DNA of 49,045 nucleotides from the NCBI GenBank assembly GCA_030267965.1, contig BRYA01000051.1, positions 1-49,045 of the forward strand, read 5' to 3'. The DNA is from Triparma columacea. Lineage: Eukaryota > Sar > Bolidophyceae > Parmales > Triparmaceae. Both the position numbers and the translations under genes were made by a program. Positions 9,201-21,656 of this stretch are shown here, piece after piece. Positions within the stretch are counted from its first letter, which is position 1; every line of letters starts with the position of its first letter. Under the pieces are notes generated by a model that was not told the origin of the DNA, searched no databases, and saw only the letters and a program-made list of their open reading frames with translations.

Positions 9201-12200
9201 GCCGGAACCGGAAAGACCGAGTCGACCAAGGACCTTGCCAACGCCCTCGGGAAGTGCTGCTACGTCTTCAACTGCTCGCCGGAGATGGACTACCAGTCCC
9301 TTGGAAACATTTTCAAGGGTCTGTCCTCCTCGGGAGCCTGGGGGTGCTTCGACGAGTTCAACCGCCTCATTCCCGAGGTGCTCTCCGTCTGCTCCGTCCA
9401 GTACAAGTGCGTCACCGACGGAATCGCCATGTACAAGCACGAGCCCATCTCCTCCAAGCAAATTATGATCGAGGGAGACATGGTCTACCTTAACCAGACC
9501 ACCGGCGCTTACATCACAATGAACCCCGGATACCTCGGACGTTCCGCCCTCCCCGAGGGCCTCAAGGCGCTCTTCCGCCCCATGACTGTCATGGTCCCCG
9601 ATCTTGTGCTCATCTGCGAGAACATGATGATGGCGGAGGGTTTCACCACCGCCAAGTCCCTCGCGACCAAGTTCTTCACCCTCTACAACTTGCTTAAGGA
9701 CCTCCTCTCCAAGCAGGAGCACTACGACTGGGGGCTCCGTGCCATCAAGTCCGTGCTCGTTGTTGCTGGTCAGCTCAAGCGTGGCGACCCCGAGTCCTCC
9801 GAGGATGCTGTGCTCATGCGCGCCCTTCGTGACTTCAACGTCCCCAAGATTGTCCAGGTTGACGAGATTGTCTTCCACGGACTCCTCGGCGACCTTTTCC
9901 CTGGCCTTAACCCCGAGAGGAAGGTCGACATGGATCTCCAGGCCTGCGTCATCAAGGCTTGCGATTCTCTCTCTCTCCACCCTCACGACACCTTTGTTCT
10001 CAAGTGCGTCCAGCTCGACGAGCTCCTCGCTATTCGTCACTGCGTCTTCACCATGGGACCTCCCACCTCGGGCAAGTCCACGTGTACCTTTGCCCTCCAG
10101 GAGGCCAGGAAAATTAAGTTCCCCACAGCTACTGATGGGGAGCGCGGCGGCCCGGTCAAGATTGTCGACGTCAACCCCAAGGTCATGGACACCCAGGACC
10201 TGTACGGTTACATCAACCTCGCCACCCGTGACTGGAAGGACGGTCTCCTCTCCACCATAATGCGTGACCTCGGCCAGATCGAAGACGAGCTTCCGAAGTG
10301 GATCCTCCTCGACGGTGACCTTGACGCGAACTGGATCGAGTCCATGAACTCTGTCATGGACGACAACCGAATGCTCACGTTGGCTTCCAACGAGCGTATC
10401 CCCCTCAAGCCCCACATGAGGATGATCTTTGAGATTCGCGATCTCACCTACGCTACCCCTGCCACCGTGTCCCGTGCCGGTATCCTCTACATCTCCACGG
10501 ACGAGGGCTTCCAGTGGAGATGCATGGTTGCATCTTGGATCAAGAAGCTTCCCAAGTCCGCCTTCCTCGGCGACGCCGCCACACCGGAAATTCAGGAGAC
10601 CCTCGCCAAACTCTTCGAGGATTACGTCCCCGAGACCCTGAGGGTCCTCAAAAAGGACATGATCACTCTCGTGCCTTACTTCGAGGCCGCCCTCGTCGGA
10701 AATTTCCTTCGCCTCCTCGAGGCGACCCTCAACAAGCAGTCTGTCTCCTCGTCTCGATCTCTCGAGTCGACCTTCGTCTTCAGTGCTATCTGGGCTTTCG
10801 GCTCCTCCCTCGGCATCGGCGACGACGGGACTGACTACAAGTCCAAGTTCTCCGACTGGTGGAAGTCCCACCAGTCCACCAAGGGCGTCTCCTTCCCTCC
10901 CCGCGACACCATCTTCGACTACTGGCTCGACCCCGTCTCTAATGTTTTCGAGGAGTGGTCTAAGTCTCCGGTGTTCAAGGTGAGAAAAGATTGTCCCTCC
11001 CTGATCTGATCCCCTTTGCACTTGTACTAACCCATCAGCGCCCCCCTTCGCACGTTGCAGGCGGTCAAGTTCGACTCAAAGCAGATGTCCATGTCGGAGC
11101 TTACCGTCCCCACCGGCGAGACCTCCTCGGTCGCCTTCTGGATGAACGGGCTCGTCGCCAGCAGGTATCCCGTTATGCTTTGCGGAGGCGCCGGCCAGGG
11201 AAAGACTCAGCTTATCAACGGTATGCTCGGCGAACTTGACCCTGAGAACTACCAGTCTCTTACTGTCTCCATGAACTTCTACACTTCTGGAGAGGTCTTG
11301 CGCTCCATCCTTGAGACTCCCATGGTCAAGCTCTCCGGTAACACTTTCGGCCCCTCCAACGGGAACAAGATGGTCTTCTTCATTGATGACCTCAACCTTC
11401 CCATGGTCGACAAGTACAACACCCAGTCTGGAATCTCCCTTATCCGCCAGCACCTAGACTACCAGCACTGGTACGACATTCAGAAGCTTTCCCTCAAGAA
11501 TGTCGTCAATTGCCAGTACGTCACTGCCATGAACCCCACTGCCGGGTCATTCCTCATCAACCCTCGCCTCCAGCGCTGGTTCACGGCCTTTGGGATTTCT
11601 GCGCCCAATGAGGCTTCCATCATGACCATCTTCACCACCTTCCTGATGGGTCACTTCGAAACTCACGGTTTTGAGAAGAACATCATGGACCTCTCCGACG
11701 ACATCATCAAGGGAACCCTATCTGTTCACAACGCTGTGGCCGCAACTTTCAGGAAGACTGCTGCTAACTTCCACTACGTCTTTAACCTCCGCCACATCGC
11801 TTCCGTTTTCGCCGGTCTCCTCATGACGACCCCCGGAGATGCCACCAAGGGGAGGTTCAATACCACTGAGAAGATCGCTAACGTCTGGCTACACGAGTGC
11901 GAGCGTGTCTACGCCGACAGGCTCGTTTCCCCCGAGCACCAGGCACAGTTCCAGACCCTCATCCAGAAACAGGCCAAGATGGCGCTTCCGTCCTTCAACT
12001 TTGCCAAGTTCACCGGAGAGAACGCCGAGCCTCTCCTCTTCAACCACTTCATGGACGGACTTGGAGAGGACCCCGTCTACGACCAGGTCCCCGCCATCGA
12101 CGTTCTCAAGAAGTCCCTTGATGCTGCTCTTGAGGATTACAACGAGACCAATGCTGTCATGGACCTTGTTCTTTTCGAGGATGCCATGCGCCACATCTGT

Positions 12201-15200
12201 CGTATCACCCGTGTCATCAACAACACCGCTGGACACTGCATGCTTGTTGGAGTTGGAGGTTCCGGAAAGCAGTCCCTCTCCCGTCTCTCCTCCCACATCT
12301 GTGGATTCAAGACTGTCACAATCACCATTTCTTCCACCTACGGCATTAATGATCTCAAGGCTGACATCCAGGCCATGTACAGGCTTACCGGAGTCAAGCA
12401 GGAAGGAGTTATGTGGCTCTTCACTGACAACCAGATCGTCAACGAGAAGTTCCTTGTCTACATGAACGACCTTCTCTCCTCCGGAAAGATCGCCGACCTT
12501 TACGCCCAGGATGAGCTGGATGCCGTCTGCAACGACTGCGTTAGTAAGGCCAAGGCTGCTGGAGCCTCCCTTGACCCTGCGGGGCTGTATGAGTACTTCA
12601 TCGGACAGGTCAGGAAGAACCTCCACGTTGTGTTGTGCTTCTCCCCCATCGGAGACGCGTTCCGCAACCGCTGCCTCAAGTTCCCTGCCCTCGTCAACTG
12701 TACCACTATCGACTGGTTCCAGCCCTGGCCTGAGGAGGCCCTTGCCTCGGTCGCCCAACGCTTCGTTGCTGAGATGGACCTCGGCACTGACGAGATCAAG
12801 GCTGGAATCACCAGGTTCTTCCCAGCTTCCTTCTCCACCGTCAACGAGGCTGCCAAGCAGTTCAAGAACATGGAGAACAGGATCGTTCACACTACACCCA
12901 AGTCCTACCTCGAGCTTCTCTCCGGTTACGAGCAGCTCCTCAAGCAGAAGAGAGAGGAGAACGACGCCGCTTCCTTTAGGCTGAGCAACGGAGTCGCTAA
13001 GCTCAAGGAATGTGGAGATGCTGTCGATGTGCTCAAGGCCGATCTTGCTATCATGGTTGAGGATGCCACCAAGAAGGCTGAGGTCGCTTCTGGCATCTCC
13101 AAGACTGTGTCCGAGGAGAAGGCTGTCGTCGAGTTCGAATCCGAGAAGGCTAATGAGGAGGCCATCAAGGTCGATGCTTTCGCCACGGAGGTTAACCAGA
13201 AGCGCCAGGACGCCGAGGAGGACCTCAAGAATGCCATCCCAGCTGTCGAGAAGGCCATGGCTGCTCTTGACACTATTCAGCTCAAGGATCTCCAGTCCTG
13301 TAAGGGAATGAACACTCCTCCCAACGGAGTCGGAGAGGTTTTCGCTGCTTGCATGGTCCTGTTCGCGAATGTCAAGGCCCTCCCCACCTCCAAGCTCCTC
13401 AAGGTCCAGAAATCTGGAAAGATCAAGGATGACGACAGGGTCTGGATGGCCGCTAAGAAGTCTCTCTTCAATGACCCCAAGCAGTTCCTTCAGGACTGCA
13501 AGGACCTCAAGGTTGCTTCTGATGATGGAGGCGTCCCCAACATCAACTGGAAGGAGGTCCGCCCCTACCTTGCCATGGACTTCTTCAAGCCTGAAATTAT
13601 CATGACCAAGAATTCCGCCGCTGCCGGAGTTTGTAACTTTGTCATCAACATCGTCTGCTACTATGATATTGTTTCTCAGGTCGAGCCTAAGAAGAAGCTC
13701 GTCGCCGACATGACGGTCAAGCTGCAGGAGGCTAACGACAAGCTCGACGCTGTCAAGGCTAAGGTCAAGGCGCTTGAGGAAAAGCTTGCAGTCCTGACTG
13801 CCGAGCTCGACGAGGCCACCAAGACAAAGGCCGATGCCGAGGCCACTGTGGCCAAGGGAATGAGCAAACTTGATATGGCTAACAGGCTCATCAACGCTCT
13901 GTCCTCTGAGAAGGTCAGGTGGACTCAGGGAGTCAAGGACTTGGCCGCCAACAGGTACCTGCTCATTGGCGACGCCCTCCTCGGTGCTGCCTTCATCTCT
14001 TACATCGGCCCCTTCACCAAGCCGTTCAGGGATGATCTCGTCAACAACAAGTGGATGCCCATTTTGAACGAGGCCAACGCCGGGGAACCCCTCCCCATGA
14101 GCGATCCTCCCAACCCCCTCAACGTCCTCACCACGGATGCCGAGGTCGCCCTCTGGAACTCCAAGGGCCTTCCCGCCGACCCCGTCTCGACAGAAAATGG
14201 CAGTATCGTTTGCAGGAGTGCGAGGTACCCTCTCATGATCGACCCTCAGCTTCAGGGAGTCGCCTGGGTCAAAAATTACGCAAACGCCGACCCTGAGAAG
14301 CCCCTCCAGATCGCCAGGTTGGGCAACAAGGACCTTCTCCCCAAGCTCAAGACCGCCCTAGAGAATGGCTACCCCATGCTCATTGAGAACATGGGAGAGT
14401 CGATCGATGCCATCATCATGCCTGTGATCCAGCGCGCCACCTTCAAGAGGGGTAACAAGTTCTTCACCAAGTTGGGAGAGGACGAAGTGGAGTTCAACAA
14501 GTCCTTCAGGCTTTACCTCCACACGAAGCTCAGCAACCCCAACTACGCCCCCGAGATCCAGGCCGAGGCTACGCTCGTCAACTTCGCCGTCACTCCCAAG
14601 GGACTTGAGGATCAGCTCCTCGCCCTTGTCGTCAGGAAGGAGAGGCCCGAGCTTGCTTCTCAGAAGGCTGGACTTATTCACCAGGCGAACGAGTTCATGG
14701 TCAAGATCGCCGACCTCGAGGACGGTATTCTTAAGGGACTCGCGGAGTCCGAGGGTGACATCACTGAAGATGTTGAGCTTATTGAGAACTTGGAGGAGTC
14801 CAAGAAGGTCTCGAACGACATTGCTGAGAAGCTCGCCTTGGGCAAGAAGACTACCGCCTCCATCAACAAGACTTCGGAGAAGTACAGGCCCGTTGCCAGG
14901 AGGGGAGCCCAGCTCTTCTTCATCATGAACGAACTCGTCAAGATCCACACGTACTACATGTACAGTCTCAATGCGTTTGTTGTTGTCTTCCAGTCCGGTA
15001 TCGAGAAGGTCCAGGCCGAGGATAAGGCGGCTGGCGGCGGTGGTATCAAGTCCAAGATGTCGTTGATGAAGAAGCTCAAGTCAACCGTCAAGAAGGTTAT
15101 CATGACCCAGAGGTTCAACTGGAACAAGGACATTCTCGGGGATGCCTTCAAGGCCAGCGATGCGGACATTGCCGCCGCCGAAAAGGCCAGGGCCGGTGAG

Positions 15201-17894
15201 GGAGCCGCCAGCATGGCAGACATGATGGGAGGCTTGATGCTTAACATGCAGCAGAAGAAGGCTGCCGAGGCTGCCAAGGCCTGCAAGGTCGGTGACTTGT
15301 GCGACGTAGGGAATTTCGGTGCCGGAAAGATCAAGGAGATCAGGGAGGATGGCACCCACGTCGTTGAGATGAGGTGGAAGATGGCCAACGGCAAGCCCGC
15401 TGTCATGTACGCCAAGAAGGACCAAATTGAGAAGACGATCGACTTCGACGTAAGGTGCAAGAAGCTTTACGAGACTATTACGTCCACCACCTTCAACTAC
15501 ATTAGGAGGGGTCTCTTTGAGAGGGACAAGCTTACTGTTGTTAGTCTCCTCTCCCTGACCCTCCAAATGGCCGACAATCAGATCGACAAGTCCTACGTCG
15601 ACAGCATGTTGATGAACGCCGTAAAGGACAACAAGGGGGATGACGGGGAAAGCCCGTTGGTGTCGAATGCCGTCACAAGCTGGCTGCCCGATACCAATTT
15701 GACTCAGACCCTCGCCCTCGCCGACACCCTCGGAGAGAAAATCCCTGAACTTGTGGCGATCCACGAGGAGCTTGAGGCCAACTCCGATGCCTGGAAGGAC
15801 TGGTACAACCACCCTACCCCGGAGACTGAGAAGTGCCCCGGCTCTCTTGCTGGACTGACTCAGCAGCAGAGGTTGGTCTTCATCAGGGCTATGAGGCCTG
15901 ACAGGGCGACCTTCGCGATGAGCCAGTACATTAACGACACGATGGGAACAGAGTACATTTTCCAGCCCCCTTTCGACATGAAGTCGACTTACCAGGAGAG
16001 TAGCGCAAGCACTCCCATGTTCTTCGTCCTCTTCCCCGGCGTTGACCCCACCCCTTGGGTTGAGAGCCTCGGAAAGAACCTCGGTATCAGCACCGAGAAG
16101 GGGACTTTTGTCAACATTAGTATGGGACAGGGACAGGAAGGCCCTGCCGAGAACATGCTCGAGAAGATGGCCCAAAAAGGAGGTTGGGTCATGCTCCAGA
16201 ATGTGCATCTCATGCAGAGCTGGCTGACCAAGCTAGACAGGAAGCTTGAGGTATGCGCCGAGACCGCCCACCAGGACTTCAGGTGCTTCGTCAGTGGCGA
16301 GCCGCCGGGATTCAGTTATCAGAGCAACATGCCTGAGAGCCTCTTGCAGTGCTGCATCAAGGTCGCCAACGAGGCCCCTGCTGACCTAAAGAGTAACATC
16401 GTCAGGGCTTTCAGCCTCTACGATGACGCCTACCTCGACGACTGCAAGAAGCCCCTCGAGTTCAGGGCGTGCCTCTACACCCTCTGCTTCTTCCACAGTG
16501 TCATGGTCGGTAGGATCAGGTTCGGGCAGATGGGATGGAGTAGGAAGTATGGTTTCAACATGGGAGATCTTAAGATTTGCAGCGACGTCTGCAAGAGCTA
16601 CCTCAACGATAACGATGTCGTGCCCTGGAAGGATCTCAGGTACATCTTCGGAGAGATTATGTACGGAGGTCACATTACCGACTTCTGGGACAGGATGGTC
16701 GACAACACGTACCTAGATGTTCTCATGCAGCCAGATGTTGTCATGAGCCAGGGTGAATTCGCCCCAGGATTCAATAGCCCGAATCCCGAAGGCATGAAGG
16801 CTGCTGACTACATCAAGAACACCAAGGAGAACCTCCCCCCGGAGGCTCCGCCTTTGTACGGCCTCCATCCCAACAGCGAGATCGCTTACTTGATGGGGTC
16901 GACCAGTAACCTCTTTGGAACCATCCTTAGGCTCAGCCAGGGTTCTGGCGGAGGAGGGGATGGAGGAGGCTCCCAGCTAACCTCCACCATCGAGGACATT
17001 TTGGCGAGGCTTCCCGCGACGTTCGACCTCATCACTTTGGATGAGAGAGCTGAGGAGTTCCTGAAGGGACCCCAGGCCCCTTACGTCCTTGTGGTGAAGC
17101 AAGAGTGCGGGCGCATGAACTTGCTGATTGACAAGATCTCTGGGAGCTTGGACGAGCTCACCAAGGGACTGGCGGGATCCCTGAACATGACGCAGCCCAT
17201 GGAGGACCTCGCAGAGGCCCTCGGGCTCATGGAGGTCCCCGGAAGGAACCCCTTCCACACTGCGAGCTGGGAGAAACTCGCTTGGCCATCCACCAAGGGT
17301 CTCATGGGCTGGTTCGCGGACAGCTTGAAGAGGGTGGATCAGCTCTCCACGTGGATCGAGACGCTGCAGCTCCCCTACAGTCTTTGGATGGGCGCTTTGT
17401 TCAACCCCACCTCGTTTTTGACTGCCATCAAGCAGGTCACTTCCAGGTCCACCGGGTCAGCTCTGGACCAGATGTCCACAGAGACCCACATGACGACCAT
17501 GATGGACGCATCCGAGGCCACCAAGTACCCGGAGAATGGTGCCTACATCCACGGCGTCTACATGGAGGGAGCTCGGTGGTCCGCGGAGGGCTATGACGTC
17601 AAGGACGTCAGTGGGACAAGCACCCAGGGAGCGGTTGCCAAGAGCAAGCCCAAGGAACTATACCCCCTCATGCCCATCATCTACATCAAGGCGGTCCAGA
17701 TCCAGCCTTCCTGGAACCCTCAGGCTGTTGGCTACATCAGGCCGGAGCCAGAGATTTACAACTGCCCCGTATACTACACGCTGTTCAGGGGACCGGTTTT
17801 CGTGTTCACTGCAACGCTTCTGACGGACATGGAGCTGAACCCGAAGCAGTGCACGCTCGCGGGAGTGAGTCTCGTGTTCAGTCTCAACGATTAG
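6241..17894 (+). CDS. Axonemal dynein heavy chain with short ankyrin-like tail
   Basis: Five coding exons (6241-7062, 7144-7338, 7433-8161, 8271-10979, 11061-17894), all phase 0, give 3,762 residues. The motor is complete: linker motif MRERHW (about 385), AAA1 P-loop GPAGTGKTE (about 891), AAA2 GPPTSGKST (about 1177), AAA3 GGAGQGKTQ (about 1526) and AAA4 GVGGSGKQS (about 1881). Then come stalk coiled coils around 2110-2440 flanking the microtubule-binding tip, AAA5, AAA6 and the C-terminal domain ending LAGVSLVFSLND. It should drive ciliary beating by ATP-powered sliding of doublets. The AAA1 block (YVFNCSPEMDYQSLGNIFKGL) resembles outer-arm beta-type chains. Oddities: only about 380 residues precede the linker, with ankyrin-like helices and a Glu/Arg-rich coiled coil in place of the usual DHC_N1 tail. 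There is also an insert of about 130 residues after AAA5. Confidence 0.95.
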
Positions 17895-18347
17895 TTGTCT
17901 TGAGAAGGCAATGGCGGGGGGGAGTGCGGGGGAATGTGAGGGGGTCATTGGGATGGGTGGGTTTTGAGATGGGGGGAGATGACGGGAGGATGGGAACGGC
18001 CCTTCCCATTTTTCGTCGTTCCTCGTACTCGATATTCACTAGCTTGACGATCTTTCGCATTTTTTCGGGCTTCACTGCTTTATTTTTGCCTTGAACAGTC
18101 TATCTTCAAGGGGATTACATAAATGAAAAACACTTTAATGATGAAATGGCGGTCAGTTTTTTTAGTTATATTGTTGGTTTTGTAATGTTGTATTCGTCGA
18201 TCATTCTCTCGTCCCATATTCCCTCGTCCTTCTTTCCTAACAAAAAGCACAAGGTCCTTGTTTTCACTTTTTTCTTCCCACCCCACATTCTACCCAGTTC
18301 CCCCAGTCCCACAGAGAGACGAAGTAAAATCATAGAAAACCCCAGAA
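17895..18347. other. Spacer between dynein and TFIP11-like genes
   Basis: These 453 bases hold the dynein 3' untranslated region and the promoter of the next gene on the same strand. The sequence turns AT-rich from about 18060. No supported gene, RNA or repeat is visible. Confidence 0.4.
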
Positions 18348-21300
18348 ATGGAAATGGATTACTCTGACGACAATATGGAAGCAATGTCTTCAGATGATGA
18401 CGATGACTCTTCAGCAGGGATCGATTATAATACCGCAGAGATGGGTGAAGATGGTGAATTTTACGCCACACAGGAAAGGTCGTCGCGGAGGTCTAATAAA
18501 TCTCATGATAAATCTAGATCTAAGGATGAAGCAATATACGGGAGCTTCATGGAGGATAGTTATGATAATGATCGTAGGGATAGAAGGAAAATGAATGCAA
18601 GAGACGCAACTAAACCTATGAATTTTGTCACCTCGGTGAAGGGTGAAAGTGAGGGAGGTAGGGATGAGAAAGGAGATGGTGACGATTCTAGCGGTGGGGC
18701 TGATCAAGCTGGAGAAATGGAGGAGGAGAGCGAGACAGACAAGAAAGAGAGGGAGAGGATCGAGGAAAACAATAGAAAGTTTGAGAACTTACTCAAAAAG
18801 GCCAAGAAGAAAAATACGCAACAACAACATCAACGACAGGCTGGACTTGGTGCGCAAGCTGGACTTGGGATGCAGGCTGGACTTGGGATGCAGGCTGGAC
18901 TTGGTGCGCAGGCTGGACTTGGTGCGCAGGCTGGACTAGGGGCGCAGGCTGGACTTGGTGCGCAGGCTGGACTCGGGATGCAGGCTGGACTAGGGGCGCA
19001 GGCTGGACTAGGCGCACAAGCCGGACTTGGTGCACAGGCTGGGCTCGGCTCAACCCCAGGACTCGGCTCAACCCCAGGACTCGGCTCAACCCCAGGACTC
19101 GGCTCAACGCCCGGTCTCGGCTCAACCCCAGGACTTGGCTCCACCCCAGGACTCGGCTCTGGGCTCGGTTTCGGTTCCGGAGCCCTCAACGCGCCCCCAC
19201 CAAGGATTGATCCCAACCTAGGTAAATGGGAGAAGCACACCAAGGGTTTCGGTTTGAAGATGCTCCAGAAGCTCGGCTTCAAGGGCCGCTTAGGTGCCCG
19301 CGAGAAGGGCGTTTCCAAGTCGGTCGAGGTCGTGGTGAGGCCTGGGGGTCTGGGTCTGGGGTTTGGGGGGTTCAAGGAGGCCGCGCAGCTGAAGGTAAGA
19401 GAGGGAGGGCACAGAGGGGACAAAGAAAGGAGCTAAATTGAGGTATCCCCTAACGCAACCTTTTCCGCTCCTCGCTTCGCTCGTTACAGGGTAATAAGGT
19501 CTTCGAGGCACAACTCAGGGGGGAGGACGTTATGGACGTTGGGGACTTGAAGGAGGAGGAGGGGGGGAGGAAGGAGGGTAAGAGGAGGATTAAAGGGAAT
19601 GAGATTACTGATAGGCTCATGAGGGAGGAGAGGTGGAAGAAGGTGAGATGTGACTGTATTGGGAGAGGAAGTGCAGGCAACGATTCCTAACGCAACTCTC
19701 GCTCGCGGCTCGCTTCGCTCGTCGTAGAATAAGAAGAGAAGGAAGGAGGAAGGAGAGCCCAGAAAGGCCGAAGAGAAGAGGAAGAACTACGCGCTCGCAT
19801 CCGACATTATTAGTCAAACAACGAATAAAACAAAATCGGACGTTATCATCGATATGCGGGGACCTGAGACAAGGACGATTGACGCTTCCGATTTCGGATC
19901 GGAATCGACCCAACAACAGGGGTTAACAAACGCAGACGGGAAGGCCCTTTTCGGGGCAGAGATGATTTATAACCTCGGGAAGCTCATATCGGACTCCGAG
20001 ATGGAGGTTTCGGAGCTCGCGAGGCAGAGGGCGGAGGGGAGAGAAAAGGTTAGGAGAATAAAGGAGGAGGTTGAAGAGATTGAGGAGGGGGTTAAGCGGA
20101 ACGTCAGGAGGAGGGACGCGATGGCGGCCATCGCGAAGAAGCTGAGGGAGGCGTGGGAGGGGAACATGGACATCAAGGAACTTGCGGGGACATTTAGGGA
20201 GGTCAAGGTGGAGTTCGGAGCGGAGTTCAGGGAACTTGACCTTGAGAGCATCGTGCCGGGTTTCGTTGAGCCGGCGATTAGGAAGTACATGGACGGGTGG
20301 GAACTCGACAAGGACGACGGGATCACGAGGGGGCTCATGGAGGAGTGGGAGGGATTGGTGGGCGCGAATACCATCGGAGAACTGGTGAGGGACGTCGTGG
20401 GGAACAAGGTGGAGAGGTATTTGGAGACCAAGTGGGACGTGGAGGACCCGGTTGTTGTAGAGGACTTCATTGAGGGGTTGAAGGGGAAGGGGGGAAGCGG
20501 GAATGGGAGTAGGGGCAGAGGGGCGGAGTCTGACTTTGTGAGGGAGGTAGAATCCAAGGTTAGGAGCAGGGTCAGGGGGTACGTTGAAAGGGAGTGGAAC
20601 CCTCGCAAAGGGGGATCGGGGGCCATTAAGGCGGGGGCGGCGTATAGGTGGATCGCAACGTGGCTGGAGGACAGCATCGTGGGGGGCGGGAGGGGGGAAC
20701 TCGAGGATATTATGCCGGTGGTTAGGAGGAAAATGGGTAGGGCGGTGAAGGAGAAGGTTTGGGGTGTGGATGAGATTTGGCTGGCCGAGGAAGTCGAGAG
20801 GTGGAAGGGGGTGTGGGATAGGAAATCGTACGCTGCTTGGGTGGATAGATTCGTCGTTCCGGCAGTCGCTGAGAGGGCTGAGGGACTGACCGTGGGTCGG
20901 GGAGAGGGCACGGCCTCAGCGCTCGAGTCCGTCGTCGTGTGGGGCGAGAAGGGGGTGATTGGGGAGGAGATTTGGACGTGCGTGACCGAGGTTCTGGTTC
21001 GGAAGTTCGTCGCCGCCATGTGGGAGTGGGGAAAGGAGGGCGGGGCGTCAAAGGAGAAGGCGAGTATGATGGCCGAGTGGTACATCGGGTGGAAGAGCAG
21101 GGTCGTCTGGGGAGGGGACAAGGGCGACGAGGTGGTGTGCAGGCTGCTTAACGAGGGACTTTGCGTCATCGAGGACTTAGTGGACGGGAGGGAGGAGAGG
21201 GGGAGGAAGAGGAAGAACTTGGGGTGGACGGAGATCAGGAGTAGGAGGGAAAGGCTGTCGACGCTAAGGAGCGAGAAGGAGAGCAGGGAGAGGAGGGTCA

Positions 21301-21536
21301 GGGCAGCGGAGTCAGGAGGGGGGGGTCCGGGTGGGGTCAGCTTGAGGGACGTATTGGAGTCGAGGGCGAACGAGCTGGGGGTTGACTTTGTGCAGAGGGA
21401 GAATAGGGACGAGGAGGGGAGGGTTGTTTGGAAGTGGGGTGACAAGGGGACGTTGGTCAGGGTCAAGGATGGGGTCGTTATGAGGAAGGACAAAGGAGGG
21501 GAGTGGAGGATCACTGGGATAATGGAGCTGGCGTGA
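18348..21536 (+). CDS. TFIP11: TFIP11/Ntr1-like G-patch splicing factor
   Basis: Three exons, 18348-19394, 19490-19642 and 19728-21536, join in phase to give 1,002 residues. The order matches TFIP11/Ntr1: an acidic N-terminus, a G-patch-type segment (KGFGLKMLQKLGFKGRLG, about 300), the segment VIIDMRGPETR (about 437), a long helical GCFC-type region, and a C-terminal block (TLVRVKDGVVMRKDKGGEW) like the family's end. In yeast and animals this protein uses its G-patch to activate the DEAH helicase Prp43/DHX15, which takes apart the post-splicing intron-lariat complex in the nucleus. A long run of QAGLG and STPGLG repeats lies just before the G-patch, which is unusual. Both introns share a CCTAACGCAAC block and an exact 14-base motif near the acceptor. 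Confidence 0.85.
18838..19155 (+). repeat. Tandem QAGLG(A/M) and STPGLG coding repeats
   Basis: About a dozen 18-base units (CAGGCTGGACTTGGTGCG and variants) are followed by about seven units of CTCGGCTCAACCCCAGGA type. They encode Gln-Ala-Gly-Leu-Gly-Ala/Met and then Ser-Thr-Pro-Gly-Leu-Gly. The array lies in frame in exon 1 of the TFIP11-like gene, directly before the G-patch. Confidence 0.9.
19395..19489 (+). other. Intron 1 of TFIP11-like gene, with 14-base motif
   Basis: A 95-base intron (GTAAGA...TTACAG). It carries CTCGCTTCGCTCGT at 19471-19484 and CCTAACGCAAC shortly before that. Both recur in the next intron (19643-19727). Confidence 0.75.
19643..19727 (+). other. Intron 2 of TFIP11-like gene, with 14-base motif
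   Basis: An 85-base intron (GTGAGA...TCGTAG) carrying the same CTCGCTTCGCTCGT at 19709-19722 and CCTAACGCAAC. Apart from these blocks the two introns differ. Confidence 0.75.
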
Positions 21537-21656
21537 AGAGAGGAGAGGGGAGGAGGAAGGAAGGGGCAGATTAACAAGGTCCCTTTGAGGAAAAAGGATT
21601 TCGTAAGTCTCACATTGCAAAAAGGGTTTGTTTAATTGTTCATTCGCCTTTTAGCC

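Noticed and set aside
8787..11021. A 744-codon open frame on the minus strand opposite the dynein gene
   Set aside because: It lies wholly antisense to conserved AAA1-AAA3 coding sequence. Its composition is the expected shadow of GC-rich third positions, and it shows no domain.
19967..21613. A 548-codon Ser/Pro-rich open frame opposite the TFIP11-like gene
   Set aside because: It is an antisense shadow of the purine-rich GCFC-region exon, with low-complexity Ser/Pro/Leu content only.
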